47,744 nucleotides of DNA from Candidatus Gastranaerophilales bacterium (lineage in GTDB: Bacteria > Cyanobacteriota > Vampirovibrionia > Gastranaerophilales > Gastranaerophilaceae): positions 1 to 47,744 of the forward strand of contig CALUVG010000017.1 in the NCBI GenBank assembly GCA_944324165.1, written 5' to 3'. The position numbers and the translations under genes are program-made. Under the pieces are notes generated by a model. It was given only the letters and a program-made list of their open reading frames with translations, did no database searches and had not been told where the DNA came from. Numbering within the stretch: position 1 is the stretch's first letter; each line of letters starts with the position of its first letter. Shown one piece after another: positions 25,552-34,992 of this stretch.

Positions 25552-26584
25552 TTTTATATTTAAAAAAGTTAAATCAGAAGATAGCAAAAAAATTTACATA
25601 TGCGGAATTAATGTGCATACAACAAAATATACTCCAACAAGTAAGAAATATTATTTATTTGGTATTCAATACAAAAATAAAAAACAGAAAACAAACCTGA
25701 TGGCAATGCTTAATGAAAGACTCGCAAAAGTTGAACAATTTTGTATAAACTCAACATATAACCGCACTAAAACTCAACCATATATACGACAAATTGCAAT
25801 TATGGTCGCTGAGCATTGTAACCTAAATTGTTATGGATGCAGTCATTGTTCACCACTTGCAGAACCGGAATTTTTAGATATTAACAGTTATGAACGCGAT
25901 CTGGAAAGGCTTGCGCTGCTTGCGTTTCAGCAAGGGGGGGGGGGCTTAGGTATTGATATTATTCAACTTCAGGGGGGTGAACCATTATTACATCCTCAAT
26001 TTTTAGATTTTATACCTGTTACCAGAAAATATTTTCCAGATTCCGAAATTACAATAACTACCAACGGAATTTTATTAGAGCAACAACCGGATATTTTTTG
26101 GGAAACACTTCATAAATATAACGTAGAAATCACGCCTACTATATATCCAATAAAAATAAACTGGGAAAACATAAAAAAGAAGGCTGATGAAAAAGGAGTA
26201 ACAATAGATTTGACTTTTATCGCAGAAAATATATTTCAAGAAATAAAAACAAGCTGGCATTGGCCATATGATCTAAAAGGTCACCAGGAACCTGTATACA
26301 ATTTTACTAAATGTATGGTTGGTAATAGCTGTGTGGGATTATCTAACGGAAGATTATATACATGCGTTTTGCCAATGGCAATAAAACATTTCAACAAATA
26401 TTTTGGTACAAATATCAAAGTTTTAGACTCTGACAGTATTGATATATATAAAGCACAAAGTTTCCAAGAAATACTGGATTTTCTAGCGAAACCAATGGCA
26501 TTTTGCAGATATTGCAAAATTGACGAAAGACGTTTTGACCTACCATGGTCACGCTCTAAAAAAGATATAAAGGAATGGACTTAA
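25544..26584 (+). CDS. Radical SAM enzyme 2 containing a G11 tract
   Basis: 346 residues. Core cluster C92-NLN-C96-YG-C99 (EHCNLNCYGCSHCSPLAEPE), SAM-binding LQGGEPLLHP, and C-terminal cysteines matching enzyme 1 (CMVGNSC, GRLYTC, FCRYCKIDERRF), so probably a Twitch-type auxiliary cluster and paralogy with the gene before it. The first ~80 residues are a basic beta-rich extension. Codons 131-134 (GGGG) come from 11 consecutive G in an AT-rich genome, located in a loop between the cluster and GGEP motifs; the present length keeps the frame open. One base gained or lost would truncate the enzyme, so it is probably phase-variable. AAGGAG precedes the ATG. Confidence 0.87.
   Translation: MNNFIFKKVKSEDSKKIYICGINVHTTKYTPTSKKYYLFGIQYKNKKQKTNLMAMLNERLAKVEQFCINSTYNRTKTQPYIRQIAIMVAEHCNLNCYGCSHCSPLAEPEFLDINSYERDLERLALLAFQQGGGGLGIDIIQLQGGEPLLHPQFLDFIPVTRKYFPDSEITITTNGILLEQQPDIFWETLHKYNVEITPTIYPIKINWENIKKKADEKGVTIDLTFIAENIFQEIKTSWHWPYDLKGHQEPVYNFTKCMVGNSCVGLSNGRLYTCVLPMAIKHFNKYFGTNIKVLDSDSIDIYKAQSFQEILDFLAKPMAFCRYCKIDERRFDLPWSRSKKDIKEWT
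25934..25944 (+). repeat. G11 homopolymer in a coding sequence
   Basis: Eleven consecutive G. The next longest G runs I noticed are six long (25972-25977 and in the Nif3-like gene). Tracts of this kind are classical slipped-strand contingency sites, notably in Campylobacter and Helicobacter glycan genes. Confidence 0.9.
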
Positions 26585-26606
26585 ATTACTTATAAAAGGA
26601 GAGTAA

Positions 26607-28796
26607 ATGACACCAAAAATAACAGTTATAATGCCTGCATATAATAGAGCCAATTTGATATCTAAATCAATTGAAAGTGTTCTTAATCAAACATACAAAG
26701 ATTTTGAATTTTTAATTCTTGATGACGGTTCAACCGACAATACTAAAGAAGTCATTGGAAAATATTTATCTGATCCAAGAGTCCAATACCTTTATCATGA
26801 AAATCAGGGAGAGGCACAAACTGTTAACTGGGGATGGTCCTTAGCAAACGGTGAATATTTTACTCAGGTAAATTCCGATGATACTATTACCCCTGATTCT
26901 TTTGAAAAAATGGTCGAAGCTATGGACAAACATCCCGATAAAGTTCTTGCATATCCTGATTTTAATTTCATTGATGAAAACGATAATATAATTTCTGTAA
27001 CAAAATCTCCTGATTGGAATTTTAAACAGGCATTATCTAATTTTGCCTGTTATGCCGCATCTGCTGGGACTTTTATTAGAAGAGAGCCGTTTAAAGAATG
27101 GAAAACTATTAAAAGAGGGCGTTTTAAACATATTAACGATATAGAAATGTATTGGGATATGGCATTGGTAGGCGACTTTTTACATGTCCAAGAAGTGCTC
27201 GCTAATTGGCGCGTTCACAGCGGACAAATATCGCACGACAGATATAATTCCATTCCTGAAATTGAAGTATGGTACAAATATTATTTTGAAGAAAAAAATC
27301 TGCCGGATGAAATTAAAAACATTCAGCCGACCGTCAGAAAATCCATTCTTAACTATTATATTTCGCTGATTGAAAACAGTAATCTCTCAAAAAATGAAAA
27401 ACGACAGAGAAAAATCCCTTATTTAAAAGAATTAAATCTTCCATGTTATGAATTTAACTGCCTGCAAATTGGGGACAATGATTTAATCGGCAACAAATTT
27501 AACGGGCACGATCTGCATTTATATCTGCGTGAAAAAAATATTGATGCAAATCATATCATAATGATGAAACTTTCTGATGATGAAAATACTTTTCTTTTTC
27601 TCAGAACAAAATCAGAAAAAAAATTTACAGAAAGTTTAATCTTTTCTGATCTGTTTTTGGATGCTGATATTATACATTTGCATCTAATTCATAATACACT
27701 CTTTGATTTAAATTATTTACCAATAATTACGGCAATGAAACCTACTGTTATTACATTGCACGATCCATATTTTTTGGGCGGACATTGCATTCATCATTTT
27801 GATTGCGAAAAATGGAAATCATTCTGCAAAGATTGTCCAAATTTAGATTCACCATTTCCGCTTAAAAGAGATTCTTCTGCTTTTGAATTTTCAATGAAAA
27901 AACATATTATTCAAAATTCAAATATCACAGCAATTGTTGCATCTAAATGGATGGAAAATAAAGTTGCACAATCACCGATCTGGCAGGGGAAAACAATACA
28001 CAGACTGCCATTCGGTATTAATCAGGATATTTTTAAACCGGAGGACAAAAATAAAATACGAAAGGATTTAAATATTCCTCAAGATGCAACCGTTCTAATG
28101 TTTAGAAGTGATCTTTCTCCATTCAAAGGACTTGATTTAATAAAAAATGCACTGAAAAACTTAAAAACAGATAAAAAAATTGTCCTGTTAACTGTAGCCC
28201 AAAAAGGCAAACTCAAAGAATTAAAAAACAAATTCGACATAAGGGAATACGGCTGGTTAAAAGATGATAAACTACTCGCAAAACTTTATCAGGCTTCGGA
28301 TTTATTTCTTATGCCTTCAACTCAAGAAGCCTTTGGAATGATGGCTATTGAGGCTATGAGCTGCAAAGTTCCGGTGCTTGCACTTACTGGAACGGCACTA
28401 CCGGATGTAATAAATTCTCCACAATGCGGGCTTGCTGTTGATGCAGATAAATTTTCTACAGAATTACAAAGACTGATTAATACTCCAGAAGAAATAAAAG
28501 AACGCGGAGAAAAATCATTAACTTTTGCAAAAGAAAATTACGACAAAGAAGTCTACATCAACAAAATGATAAACATTTACAAAGAAGTAATCGCAAATCA
28601 TAAAACTGATGCAGAAACCGAATTTGTATTTGAGCAATTGAATAAATATGCCAAAAATTCAGAGTTAAGAAAAAGATTTAAACTGGCGGACAATAAATTA
28701 TGGAGGCTTTTCTACAAACTTACTTACCGTATCTATTTGAAAAAACGATACGGCAGAAAAGTTGTACACGAAAAATATGACAAAAAATATTTATAA
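26607..28796 (+). CDS. Two-domain glycosyltransferase, GT2 + GT4
   Basis: 729 residues. N-terminal GT2 domain (1-~260): TVIMPAYNRANLISKSIESV, LDDGSTDN, GEAQTVNWGWSLANGEY, metal site NSDDTI. The C-terminal GT4 domain (~290-690) has LHDPYFLGGHCIHH with a Cys-rich CKDCPN stretch, RLPFGINQDIF, SPFKGLDLI, and the donor-binding STQEAFGMMAIEAMSCKVPVLAL. One protein could thus add two successive sugars. The last ~35 residues are basic and may touch the membrane. Shine-Dalgarno AAAGGAG before the ATG; 13 bp to the next gene. Confidence 0.9.
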   Translation: MTPKITVIMPAYNRANLISKSIESVLNQTYKDFEFLILDDGSTDNTKEVIGKYLSDPRVQYLYHENQGEAQTVNWGWSLANGEYFTQVNSDDTITPDSFEKMVEAMDKHPDKVLAYPDFNFIDENDNIISVTKSPDWNFKQALSNFACYAASAGTFIRREPFKEWKTIKRGRFKHINDIEMYWDMALVGDFLHVQEVLANWRVHSGQISHDRYNSIPEIEVWYKYYFEEKNLPDEIKNIQPTVRKSILNYYISLIENSNLSKNEKRQRKIPYLKELNLPCYEFNCLQIGDNDLIGNKFNGHDLHLYLREKNIDANHIIMMKLSDDENTFLFLRTKSEKKFTESLIFSDLFLDADIIHLHLIHNTLFDLNYLPIITAMKPTVITLHDPYFLGGHCIHHFDCEKWKSFCKDCPNLDSPFPLKRDSSAFEFSMKKHIIQNSNITAIVASKWMENKVAQSPIWQGKTIHRLPFGINQDIFKPEDKNKIRKDLNIPQDATVLMFRSDLSPFKGLDLIKNALKNLKTDKKIVLLTVAQKGKLKELKNKFDIREYGWLKDDKLLAKLYQASDLFLMPSTQEAFGMMAIEAMSCKVPVLALTGTALPDVINSPQCGLAVDADKFSTELQRLINTPEEIKERGEKSLTFAKENYDKEVYINKMINIYKEVIANHKTDAETEFVFEQLNKYAKNSELRKRFKLADNKLWRLFYKLTYRIYLKKRYGRKVVHEKYDKKYL

Positions 28797-28809
28797 AGGA
28801 GAGAATAAA

Positions 28810-29850
28810 ATGGATTTTAGTGACAAAATACTTTTGATTACGGGAGGTACCGGCTCTTTCGGACAAAAAATGTTGAATTACTTTATCAACAATACAAATA
28901 TTAAAGAAGTTAGAATTTTTTCTCGCGATGAAGAAAAACAAGACCGCATGAGAACTGTTTTCAAAGACCAAAGAATTAAATACTACATAGGCGATGTCAG
29001 AAACTACAGAAGTATTCTTGAGGCAACGAAAGGTGTTGATTTGTTGTTTCATGCCGCCGCATTAAAACAGGTTCCGTCCTGCGAATTCTATCCTATGGAA
29101 GCCGTTGCAACTAATGTTCTCGGTGCAAGTAATGTAGTGAACGCCGCGGTTGAAAATGAGGTCAGAAATGTCGTAGTTTTATCTACTGACAAAGCTGTTA
29201 ATCCGATAAATTCCATGGGTATGACAAAAGCGCTTATGGAAAAAATTATGGTTGCAAAATCAAGAAATACTGACCAGAATAAAACAATACTTTCTGCAAC
29301 CAGATACGGTAATGTTATGGCGTCCCGCGGTTCTGTTATACCATTATTTATTAAACAGTGCAAAGAAAACAAACCGATAACAGTTACCGATCCAAATATG
29401 ACAAGATTTTTGATGTCTTTAGAAGAATCCGTTGAACTTGTTCTATTCGCATTTTCTCATGCAAACAGCGGTGATATTTTCGTACAAAAAGCTCCGGCAT
29501 CAACGATTTATGATCTTGCTCTTGCTGTTAAAGAACTCTTTAACCCGAATGTGGAAATAAAAATCATCGGCACAAGACACGGTGAAAAAGCTCACGAAAC
29601 TCTGGTTGGTAGAGAAGAAATTATCAAAGCGCAGGATATGGGTAAATTCTACAGAATTCCGGCAGATAACAGAGATTTGAATTACGATAAATATTTCATC
29701 GAAGGCAACGAACAAATTTCTAAAAAAGAAGAATACACATCCGCCAACACAACAAGATTAACTAAAGATGAAGTAATCAAAACATTATTGAAACTCGATT
29801 ACATCCAGAAAGAATTACACTCAAAAGAATATGTAGGAGTAGCAAAATAA
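28810..29850 (+). CDS. capE: UDP-GlcNAc 4,6-dehydratase/5-epimerase, CapE/FnlA/WbjB type
   Basis: 346-residue extended SDR. NAD site TGGTGSFGQ at residues ~10-18, IFSRDEEKQDRMR, HAAALKQVPSCE, catalytic STDKAVNPINSMGMTKALMEK (here with Met instead of the common Tyr, as in this subfamily), ATRYGNVMASRGSVIP, FVQKAPASTI and GTRHGEKAHETLV-(x)-REE. The last motifs separate CapE/FnlA/WbjB from FlaA1/PseB. It removes water and inverts C5 of UDP-GlcNAc to give the 4-keto-6-deoxy-L-sugar. The start at 28810 follows AAAGGAGAG; an in-frame ATG at 28762 lies inside the preceding gene. Overlaps the reductase by 1 bp. Confidence 0.92.
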   Translation: MDFSDKILLITGGTGSFGQKMLNYFINNTNIKEVRIFSRDEEKQDRMRTVFKDQRIKYYIGDVRNYRSILEATKGVDLLFHAAALKQVPSCEFYPMEAVATNVLGASNVVNAAVENEVRNVVVLSTDKAVNPINSMGMTKALMEKIMVAKSRNTDQNKTILSATRYGNVMASRGSVIPLFIKQCKENKPITVTDPNMTRFLMSLEESVELVLFAFSHANSGDIFVQKAPASTIYDLALAVKELFNPNVEIKIIGTRHGEKAHETLVGREEIIKAQDMGKFYRIPADNRDLNYDKYFIEGNEQISKKEEYTSANTTRLTKDEVIKTLLKLDYIQKELHSKEYVGVAK

Positions 29851-30719
29851 TGACAAAAATTGCAATACTCGGAAAAACAGGAATGCTCGGAAATGCTGTT
29901 TTAAAAGCATTTTCTAACACGGATTTTGAAATAATTGCAACAACGAGAAAAGAACTTGATGCACAAAAATCCGCCCCAAAAGATATTGAAAATATTTTGC
30001 ATGGCTGTGATTACGCGATAAATTGCATCGGTATAATTAAGCCCTATATTCACGATGAAAATTCATTTGAGGTTAAACGTGCAATTGAAGTTAATGCACT
30101 TTTTCCTCACAAACTTGCTGCCGTTTCAAAAATAACCGGAACAAAAGTTATTCAAATCGCAACTGATTGTGTTTATGACGGACAAAACGGTTTATATGAT
30201 GAAAATTCAAAACATAATGCGACAGATGTTTACGGTAAAACAAAAAGTTTGGGAGAAGTTCAGCAAGAAAACTTTCTAAACCTGCGTTGTTCAATTATAG
30301 GGCGGGAAAAAAAATCTTATTTATCACTTCTTGAATGGTTTTTAAATCAAAAGCAAAATGCAGAGGTAAAAGGCTTTAAAAATCATCTATGGAACGGAGT
30401 TACAACAGATACATTCGCTGATATCTGCATAGGGATAATCAAAAATGACATATTCTTTAGCGGCACACAGCATGTTGTGCCTGCTGATATTGTTTCAAAA
30501 TATCAAATGCTCAAAATATTTGCAGATGTTTTTGACAGGCAAGATATAAAAATTACGGAAGTAAATACCGAAATAAAAATTGACCGGACACTGTCCACAA
30601 TAAATAAAGAAAAAAATACAAAAATCTGGCAGGCGACTCATTACAAAGCTGCACCAAAAATCGAAGAAATGATTAGAAATATTTCAGCGACCGTACATTC
30701 ATGCCGGAATATAAACTAA
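29850..30719 (+). CDS. RmlD-like SDR, probable UDP-4-keto-6-deoxy-HexNAc reductase
   Basis: 289-residue SDR. NAD(P) site ILGKTGMLGNAV, NCIGIIKPY, QIATDCVYDG with the catalytic Ser/Thr region, and the active-site Y-x-x-x-K in VYGKTKSLGE. Between capE and capG-type genes it fits the 4-keto reduction. CapF/FnlB/WbjC (L-FucNAc route) are longer (~370 residues) with a C-terminal cupin, which is missing here; the shorter RmlD form resembles the reductase of the UDP-L-QuiNAc route (WbvR). I therefore lean to UDP-L-QuiNAc, without proof. Starts by TAATG overlap with capE. Confidence 0.82.
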   Translation: MTKIAILGKTGMLGNAVLKAFSNTDFEIIATTRKELDAQKSAPKDIENILHGCDYAINCIGIIKPYIHDENSFEVKRAIEVNALFPHKLAAVSKITGTKVIQIATDCVYDGQNGLYDENSKHNATDVYGKTKSLGEVQQENFLNLRCSIIGREKKSYLSLLEWFLNQKQNAEVKGFKNHLWNGVTTDTFADICIGIIKNDIFFSGTQHVVPADIVSKYQMLKIFADVFDRQDIKITEVNTEIKIDRTLSTINKEKNTKIWQATHYKAAPKIEEMIRNISATVHSCRNIN

Positions 30720-30741
30720 ATAATTGAATAAGGAGAAAAAT

Positions 30742-31788
30742 ATGCTTACAGAAGACAATGCAGCACGCAAAAAATATGCTATAATTTGCCCTCTACAAAT
30801 AGTAACAACAGGTCTGGGAGCAGTTACCAGGCTTGTTATGAGCAAAGTTATAAAGGCATCAAATTTAGGTTACGTTCCTATTGTTGACCTGAAACATATG
30901 AGTTATAAATACTTCAAAGATGGTCGAAAATTAAAAGACAATGCCTGGGAATATTTCTTCAAACAGCCCTGCGGAGTATCTTTAGATATCATAAACCAAC
31001 TGGAAGATACTTCTCAAATTTTTTGTTGGGATAATGAAATAGAAATGATGGGTAATCCGCTAACTGATGAGTTTTTCGCTCTAAACCCAAAATACGCTAA
31101 AACAGTCCCTTATCTGGAAGAACATATGAAATTTTTACAATTCAGTGACGAGTTTCAAAGCTATATCGACGACAACTATAAAAAAATTGTTGGAGATGAA
31201 ACAGAAATACTAGGTATTCTTTGCCGCGGAACTGATTATATAAATTACCGCCCTTTAGGTCACATTATTCCTGCCACACCTACACAGCTAATAAAAGAAG
31301 CTAAAGAATTACTGGGAAAATACCATTACAAAAAGATTTACGTTGCGACTGAAGACAAGCAGATTTATGAAACTTTTAAAAAAGAATTTGGCGACATGTT
31401 ACTGCCTAATACACAATATATGTATGATAAATATGAAAATGCTGATAAAACTCTGCTGGCTCAGATTAAAGTTGACCGCCCAGATCATCACTACAAACTT
31501 GCGATTGAATATCTTTTCTCAATGTACATACTTTCTAAATGCAAGTATTTTATTGCAAGCAATGAATGCTCAGGCTTATATTTTGTTTGTGTCTTTTCTA
31601 CATATTACAAAGATATGAAATATGTACACGTCTGGGAACGCGGTCGGTATAAATATAGAACAAAAATCGGTTATACAAACTTCTGGCAGCGAATATTTTC
31701 TGTAAAAAATGAAGTGTATGAAAATATAGTAAGAAAGGTTATAACTATACTGGGTATAAAAATTAAATTCATTAAAGAAATCAAGTAA
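30742..31788 (+). CDS. Putative fucosyltransferase-like glycosyltransferase
   Basis: 348 residues, last gene of the glycan operon. It resembles the GT-B fold fucosyltransferase-like group: GILCRGTDYINYRPLGHIIP matches the Arg-containing donor-binding motif (H-x-R-R-x-D in NodZ/FUT8) with C-R-G-T-D, followed by KKIYVATEDKQIYETF and YFIASNECSGLYFV. Donor could be GDP-fucose or another deoxy-sugar; no GDP-fucose genes are here. The start is taken as ATG 30742, 6-7 nt after AAGGAG; the in-frame TTG at 30724 overlaps that site. It converges on efflux locus 2 with 16 bp between stops and no hairpin terminator. Confidence 0.6.
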   Translation: MLTEDNAARKKYAIICPLQIVTTGLGAVTRLVMSKVIKASNLGYVPIVDLKHMSYKYFKDGRKLKDNAWEYFFKQPCGVSLDIINQLEDTSQIFCWDNEIEMMGNPLTDEFFALNPKYAKTVPYLEEHMKFLQFSDEFQSYIDDNYKKIVGDETEILGILCRGTDYINYRPLGHIIPATPTQLIKEAKELLGKYHYKKIYVATEDKQIYETFKKEFGDMLLPNTQYMYDKYENADKTLLAQIKVDRPDHHYKLAIEYLFSMYILSKCKYFIASNECSGLYFVCVFSTYYKDMKYVHVWERGRYKYRTKIGYTNFWQRIFSVKNEVYENIVRKVITILGIKIKFIKEIK

Positions 31789-31804
31789 AATTTTTCATAA
31801 TACT

Positions 31805-33385
31805 TTATTCATTATCTCGTATTTCAACTGTTTGTGTTTGAGATTTTTTAACCTTTATCAATAACAACAGCGGTATCACTATAAAACACATCAATCCGAA
31901 AATTCTAAAAGAATCAATAAATGCCCACAGTGTTGACTGTTGTATCAATTGTTTATACATAGAATACTGAGACATATATTGTGCGACGGCAATCTGTGTA
32001 TACTGAGCAAGTGCCCCGGCAGTTGACTGCACTCTTTCGACAAAATTAGGGTTCAATTCATGCATCTTACCAACAAGCATATATTGATGAACTTGTGCAA
32101 AACGTGTTAACATTGTTGCTACAAGTGAAGTACCTACTGCACTTCCGATATTTTTCAGCAAGTTTTGAATACCCGTCGCATTTGTCATCTGTTCATTTTT
32201 CAAAGTGTCCACTGACAAATTCATAATAGGTACCATTGAAAGCCCCATACCCAATCCCATAAAGAAATTTGGTATAGCAATATTCATATTAGATATTTGT
32301 AAATTCAATGCCCCGAACGCAAGGCTTGCCCCGCCAATAAGTGATAGTCCAACCATTACCATTAATCTGTTATCTATTCTATTGGTTAAAGTTGCAGTCA
32401 AAAGCATTGCCGTCATACTTCCAAACCCTCTCGGCATCATTGTTGCACCGCTTAAAAATGCCGTATATCCCATCATACTCTGCAAAAATTGCGGCAATAT
32501 AGCAAGTGATGCATACAAAACAGCCTGTATAACAACCTGTATAATAGTTCCGGCTGAAAAATTTCTATCCTTAAAAACAGATAAGTCTATCAATGACTCC
32601 TTATTTGTAATCTGTGAATGGAAAAACAATACACACGCAACCATTGAAACTCCAAAAGTCCATCTAATCCATGTTGCATTAAACCAGTCGGCATTATTAC
32701 CCTTATCAAGAACTGTTTGAAGTGTTACAAGCCAGATTGTAAGATAAAAAAATCCTCTTCCGTCAATTTTAACATTCTTCTGTTTTTTAGCATAAGGAGG
32801 ATCCTCAAGCAGTTTATGACACAAAAGTGCTGCCACACATCCAAACGGCACATTAATAAAGAAGATCCACGGCCATGTCCAGTTATCAGTAATCCATCCG
32901 CCTAAAACAGGTCCTATAATAGGTGCAAGGATTACCCCCATACCAAAAATTGACATTGCCAGACCACGCTTTTCTTTAGGAAAACTTTCAATCATTATAG
33001 CCTGTGATATAGGCAAAATTCCGCCGCCGCCAAATCCTTGTAACACTCTTGCAAATATCATAAACTCAATGTTTTTTGCCATGCCGCAAAGCATGGACGC
33101 TATTGTAAAAAGCATTATACTTATTATAAAAAAGTTCTTTCGCCCGAAAACTTTACCAAAAAAATCAACAGCAGGAATAACTATACCTGCTGCGATTAAA
33201 TAACTTGTCAAAATCCACATGGATTCATCACGTGTCGCTGAAAAACTTCCCGCCATATGAGGCAATGCAACGTTACCTATTGTACCATCCAAAACATAAA
33301 TGAATACAGCAAGCATTACCGGTATTACCATTATCCATGGATTAACCGACGGGGTCCATTCTTCTTTTAACTGTTCATTTGACAT
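31805..33385 (-). CDS. emrB: EmrB-type DHA2 antiporter (pump 2, second copy)
   Basis: 526 residues, ~14 membrane helices. GTIGNVALPHMAGSFSATRDESMWILTSYL is split here as NVALPHMAG and MWILTSYLIAAG; also FGRKNFF, GRVLQGFGGGGILPISQA-type motif, and motif C-like GPVLGGWITDN. Tandem paralogue of 33389-34951, which ends 3 bp before its ATG; the two share long segments (NADWFNA, MTNA(T/S)G(I/F)QNLLK(N/T)IG). Last gene of marR-emrA-emrB-emrB. Two pump subunits per adaptor could form different complexes or give distinct drug ranges. Confidence 0.92.
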   Translation of the reverse strand: MSNEQLKEEWTPSVNPWIMVIPVMLAVFIYVLDGTIGNVALPHMAGSFSATRDESMWILTSYLIAAGIVIPAVDFFGKVFGRKNFFIISIMLFTIASMLCGMAKNIEFMIFARVLQGFGGGGILPISQAIMIESFPKEKRGLAMSIFGMGVILAPIIGPVLGGWITDNWTWPWIFFINVPFGCVAALLCHKLLEDPPYAKKQKNVKIDGRGFFYLTIWLVTLQTVLDKGNNADWFNATWIRWTFGVSMVACVLFFHSQITNKESLIDLSVFKDRNFSAGTIIQVVIQAVLYASLAILPQFLQSMMGYTAFLSGATMMPRGFGSMTAMLLTATLTNRIDNRLMVMVGLSLIGGASLAFGALNLQISNMNIAIPNFFMGLGMGLSMVPIMNLSVDTLKNEQMTNATGIQNLLKNIGSAVGTSLVATMLTRFAQVHQYMLVGKMHELNPNFVERVQSTAGALAQYTQIAVAQYMSQYSMYKQLIQQSTLWAFIDSFRIFGLMCFIVIPLLLLIKVKKSQTQTVEIRDNE

Positions 33386-33388
33386 ATT

Positions 33389-34951
33389 TTAATTCTCTGC
33401 TTTTTTCTCTCCCTTTAATAAAAACATAAACGGAACTAAAATAAAACATGCTATTGCAAAAATTTTAAAAGTTGTCATATATGCACATAATGTTGATTGT
33501 TGAATTAACTGATTGTATAACATTTTACCAGCCATGTATGTTGAGTTAAGCATATCACCCGCCTGATGAATAAACGCGCCGGCGTATGAACTCAGTCGAT
33601 CCATAAAAACACCATTTGTTTCATGAAGAGATTTAACCAGTCCGTTCTGGTGAACCTGTGACAATCTTGAAATCATTGTTGCAACAAGTGAAGTACCAAT
33701 TGCACCGCCTATCGTTTTTAGCAAATTCTGAAATCCTGATGCGTTTGTCATCTGATCATTTCTTAAAGTTATACACGATAAAGTTGTAATAGGCATCATT
33801 GTAAATACAAGTCCCACACCAAAAACAATATTTGGTATAACAATATTCATCATGCTTATCTCTAAATTTAACGAACCTAGTATCCAGCCGCCAAGTCCCA
33901 TACAGAATAATCCGATAATACCATAAGTTTTATAACTCAACCTTCCGCCCAATCCGCCAAAAATTGCCAGTGCTGTAAATGCCCCCACACCTCTAGGCAT
34001 AATTGCAAGTCCGCTTGTAAATGCATCGTATCCCATCATATTTTGCAGTAATTGAGGCAATATCGCCAGTGATGCAAGCAATACAGCATTTAACAGAATT
34101 AACATAGTCGTGCCGCATAAATAATTTACATCCTTTAACACATCCAGTTTGACCAACGGGTTTTTACCTTTAACCTGCGTATAAAAGAAACAAATACAAC
34201 CTAATGCAGCAATTGCAGAAAGCCAGCAAATCCATGGTGCATTAAACCAATCGGCATCATTACCCTTATCAAATACAATCTGCAGCGGCACAAGCCATAC
34301 GCAAAGCCATAAAAATCCAAATTTATCTAAATGTACATTCTTTTGTCTTCTTGCATATGGTGGGTCTTCAAGAAATTTCTTAGCTAGAGCTATACACAAA
34401 AAACCAAATGGAACATTAATAAAGAAAATATATGGCCATGACCAGTTTTCCGTGATATATCCGCCCATAACCGGTCCTAAAATCGGCGCAACCACAACAA
34501 CTAATCCAAATACAGACATAGCCTTATTTCTTGCTTCACCTTTAAAACTTTCCATAGTAATCGCCTGTGCCATAGGCATCAAACATCCGCCGCCAACCCC
34601 TTGCATTGCACGGGCAACTACAATCATTCCTATTGATGTAGATATACCGCATAAAAACGATGCCAGTGTGAAAATAAATACTCCGAGCATAAACAAATTT
34701 TTTCGACCCAGCAATTTACAAAAATAATCAATCATAGGTATTACAATACTGCTCGCCATCAAATAACTTGTTAAAACCCATATAGATTCCTGATTACTAA
34801 CCGAATATGAGCCTGCAATGTGTGGTAAAGCAACATTTGCGACCGTTTCATCCAAAGCATACATAAATGTCGCCAGCATTACCGGCATAATTATTAACCA
34901 TGGACTTACCGATGGCTGCCATTCATTCTCTTGTTCTATTTGTTCTGACAT
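33389..34951 (-). CDS. emrB: EmrB-type DHA2 antiporter (pump 2, first copy)
   Basis: 520 residues, ~14 membrane helices. ETVANVALPHIAGSYS, SIWVLTSYLMASS, LGRKNLF, ARAMQGVGGGCLMPMAQA and GPVMGGYITENWSW are the DHA2 landmarks. I place the start at the ATG at 34951 (MSEQIEQ) behind GGAGG; a TTG 21 nt upstream reads through that Shine-Dalgarno. A terminator-like hairpin lies between it and emrA, so its expression may be attenuated relative to the adaptor. Confidence 0.92.
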   Translation of the reverse strand: MSEQIEQENEWQPSVSPWLIIMPVMLATFMYALDETVANVALPHIAGSYSVSNQESIWVLTSYLMASSIVIPMIDYFCKLLGRKNLFMLGVFIFTLASFLCGISTSIGMIVVARAMQGVGGGCLMPMAQAITMESFKGEARNKAMSVFGLVVVVAPILGPVMGGYITENWSWPYIFFINVPFGFLCIALAKKFLEDPPYARRQKNVHLDKFGFLWLCVWLVPLQIVFDKGNDADWFNAPWICWLSAIAALGCICFFYTQVKGKNPLVKLDVLKDVNYLCGTTMLILLNAVLLASLAILPQLLQNMMGYDAFTSGLAIMPRGVGAFTALAIFGGLGGRLSYKTYGIIGLFCMGLGGWILGSLNLEISMMNIVIPNIVFGVGLVFTMMPITTLSCITLRNDQMTNASGFQNLLKTIGGAIGTSLVATMISRLSQVHQNGLVKSLHETNGVFMDRLSSYAGAFIHQAGDMLNSTYMAGKMLYNQLIQQSTLCAYMTTFKIFAIACFILVPFMFLLKGEKKAEN

Positions 34952-34992
34952 CTTTCCTCCAACTTGTTCCAAAATCCGGTATGATAAAATAA

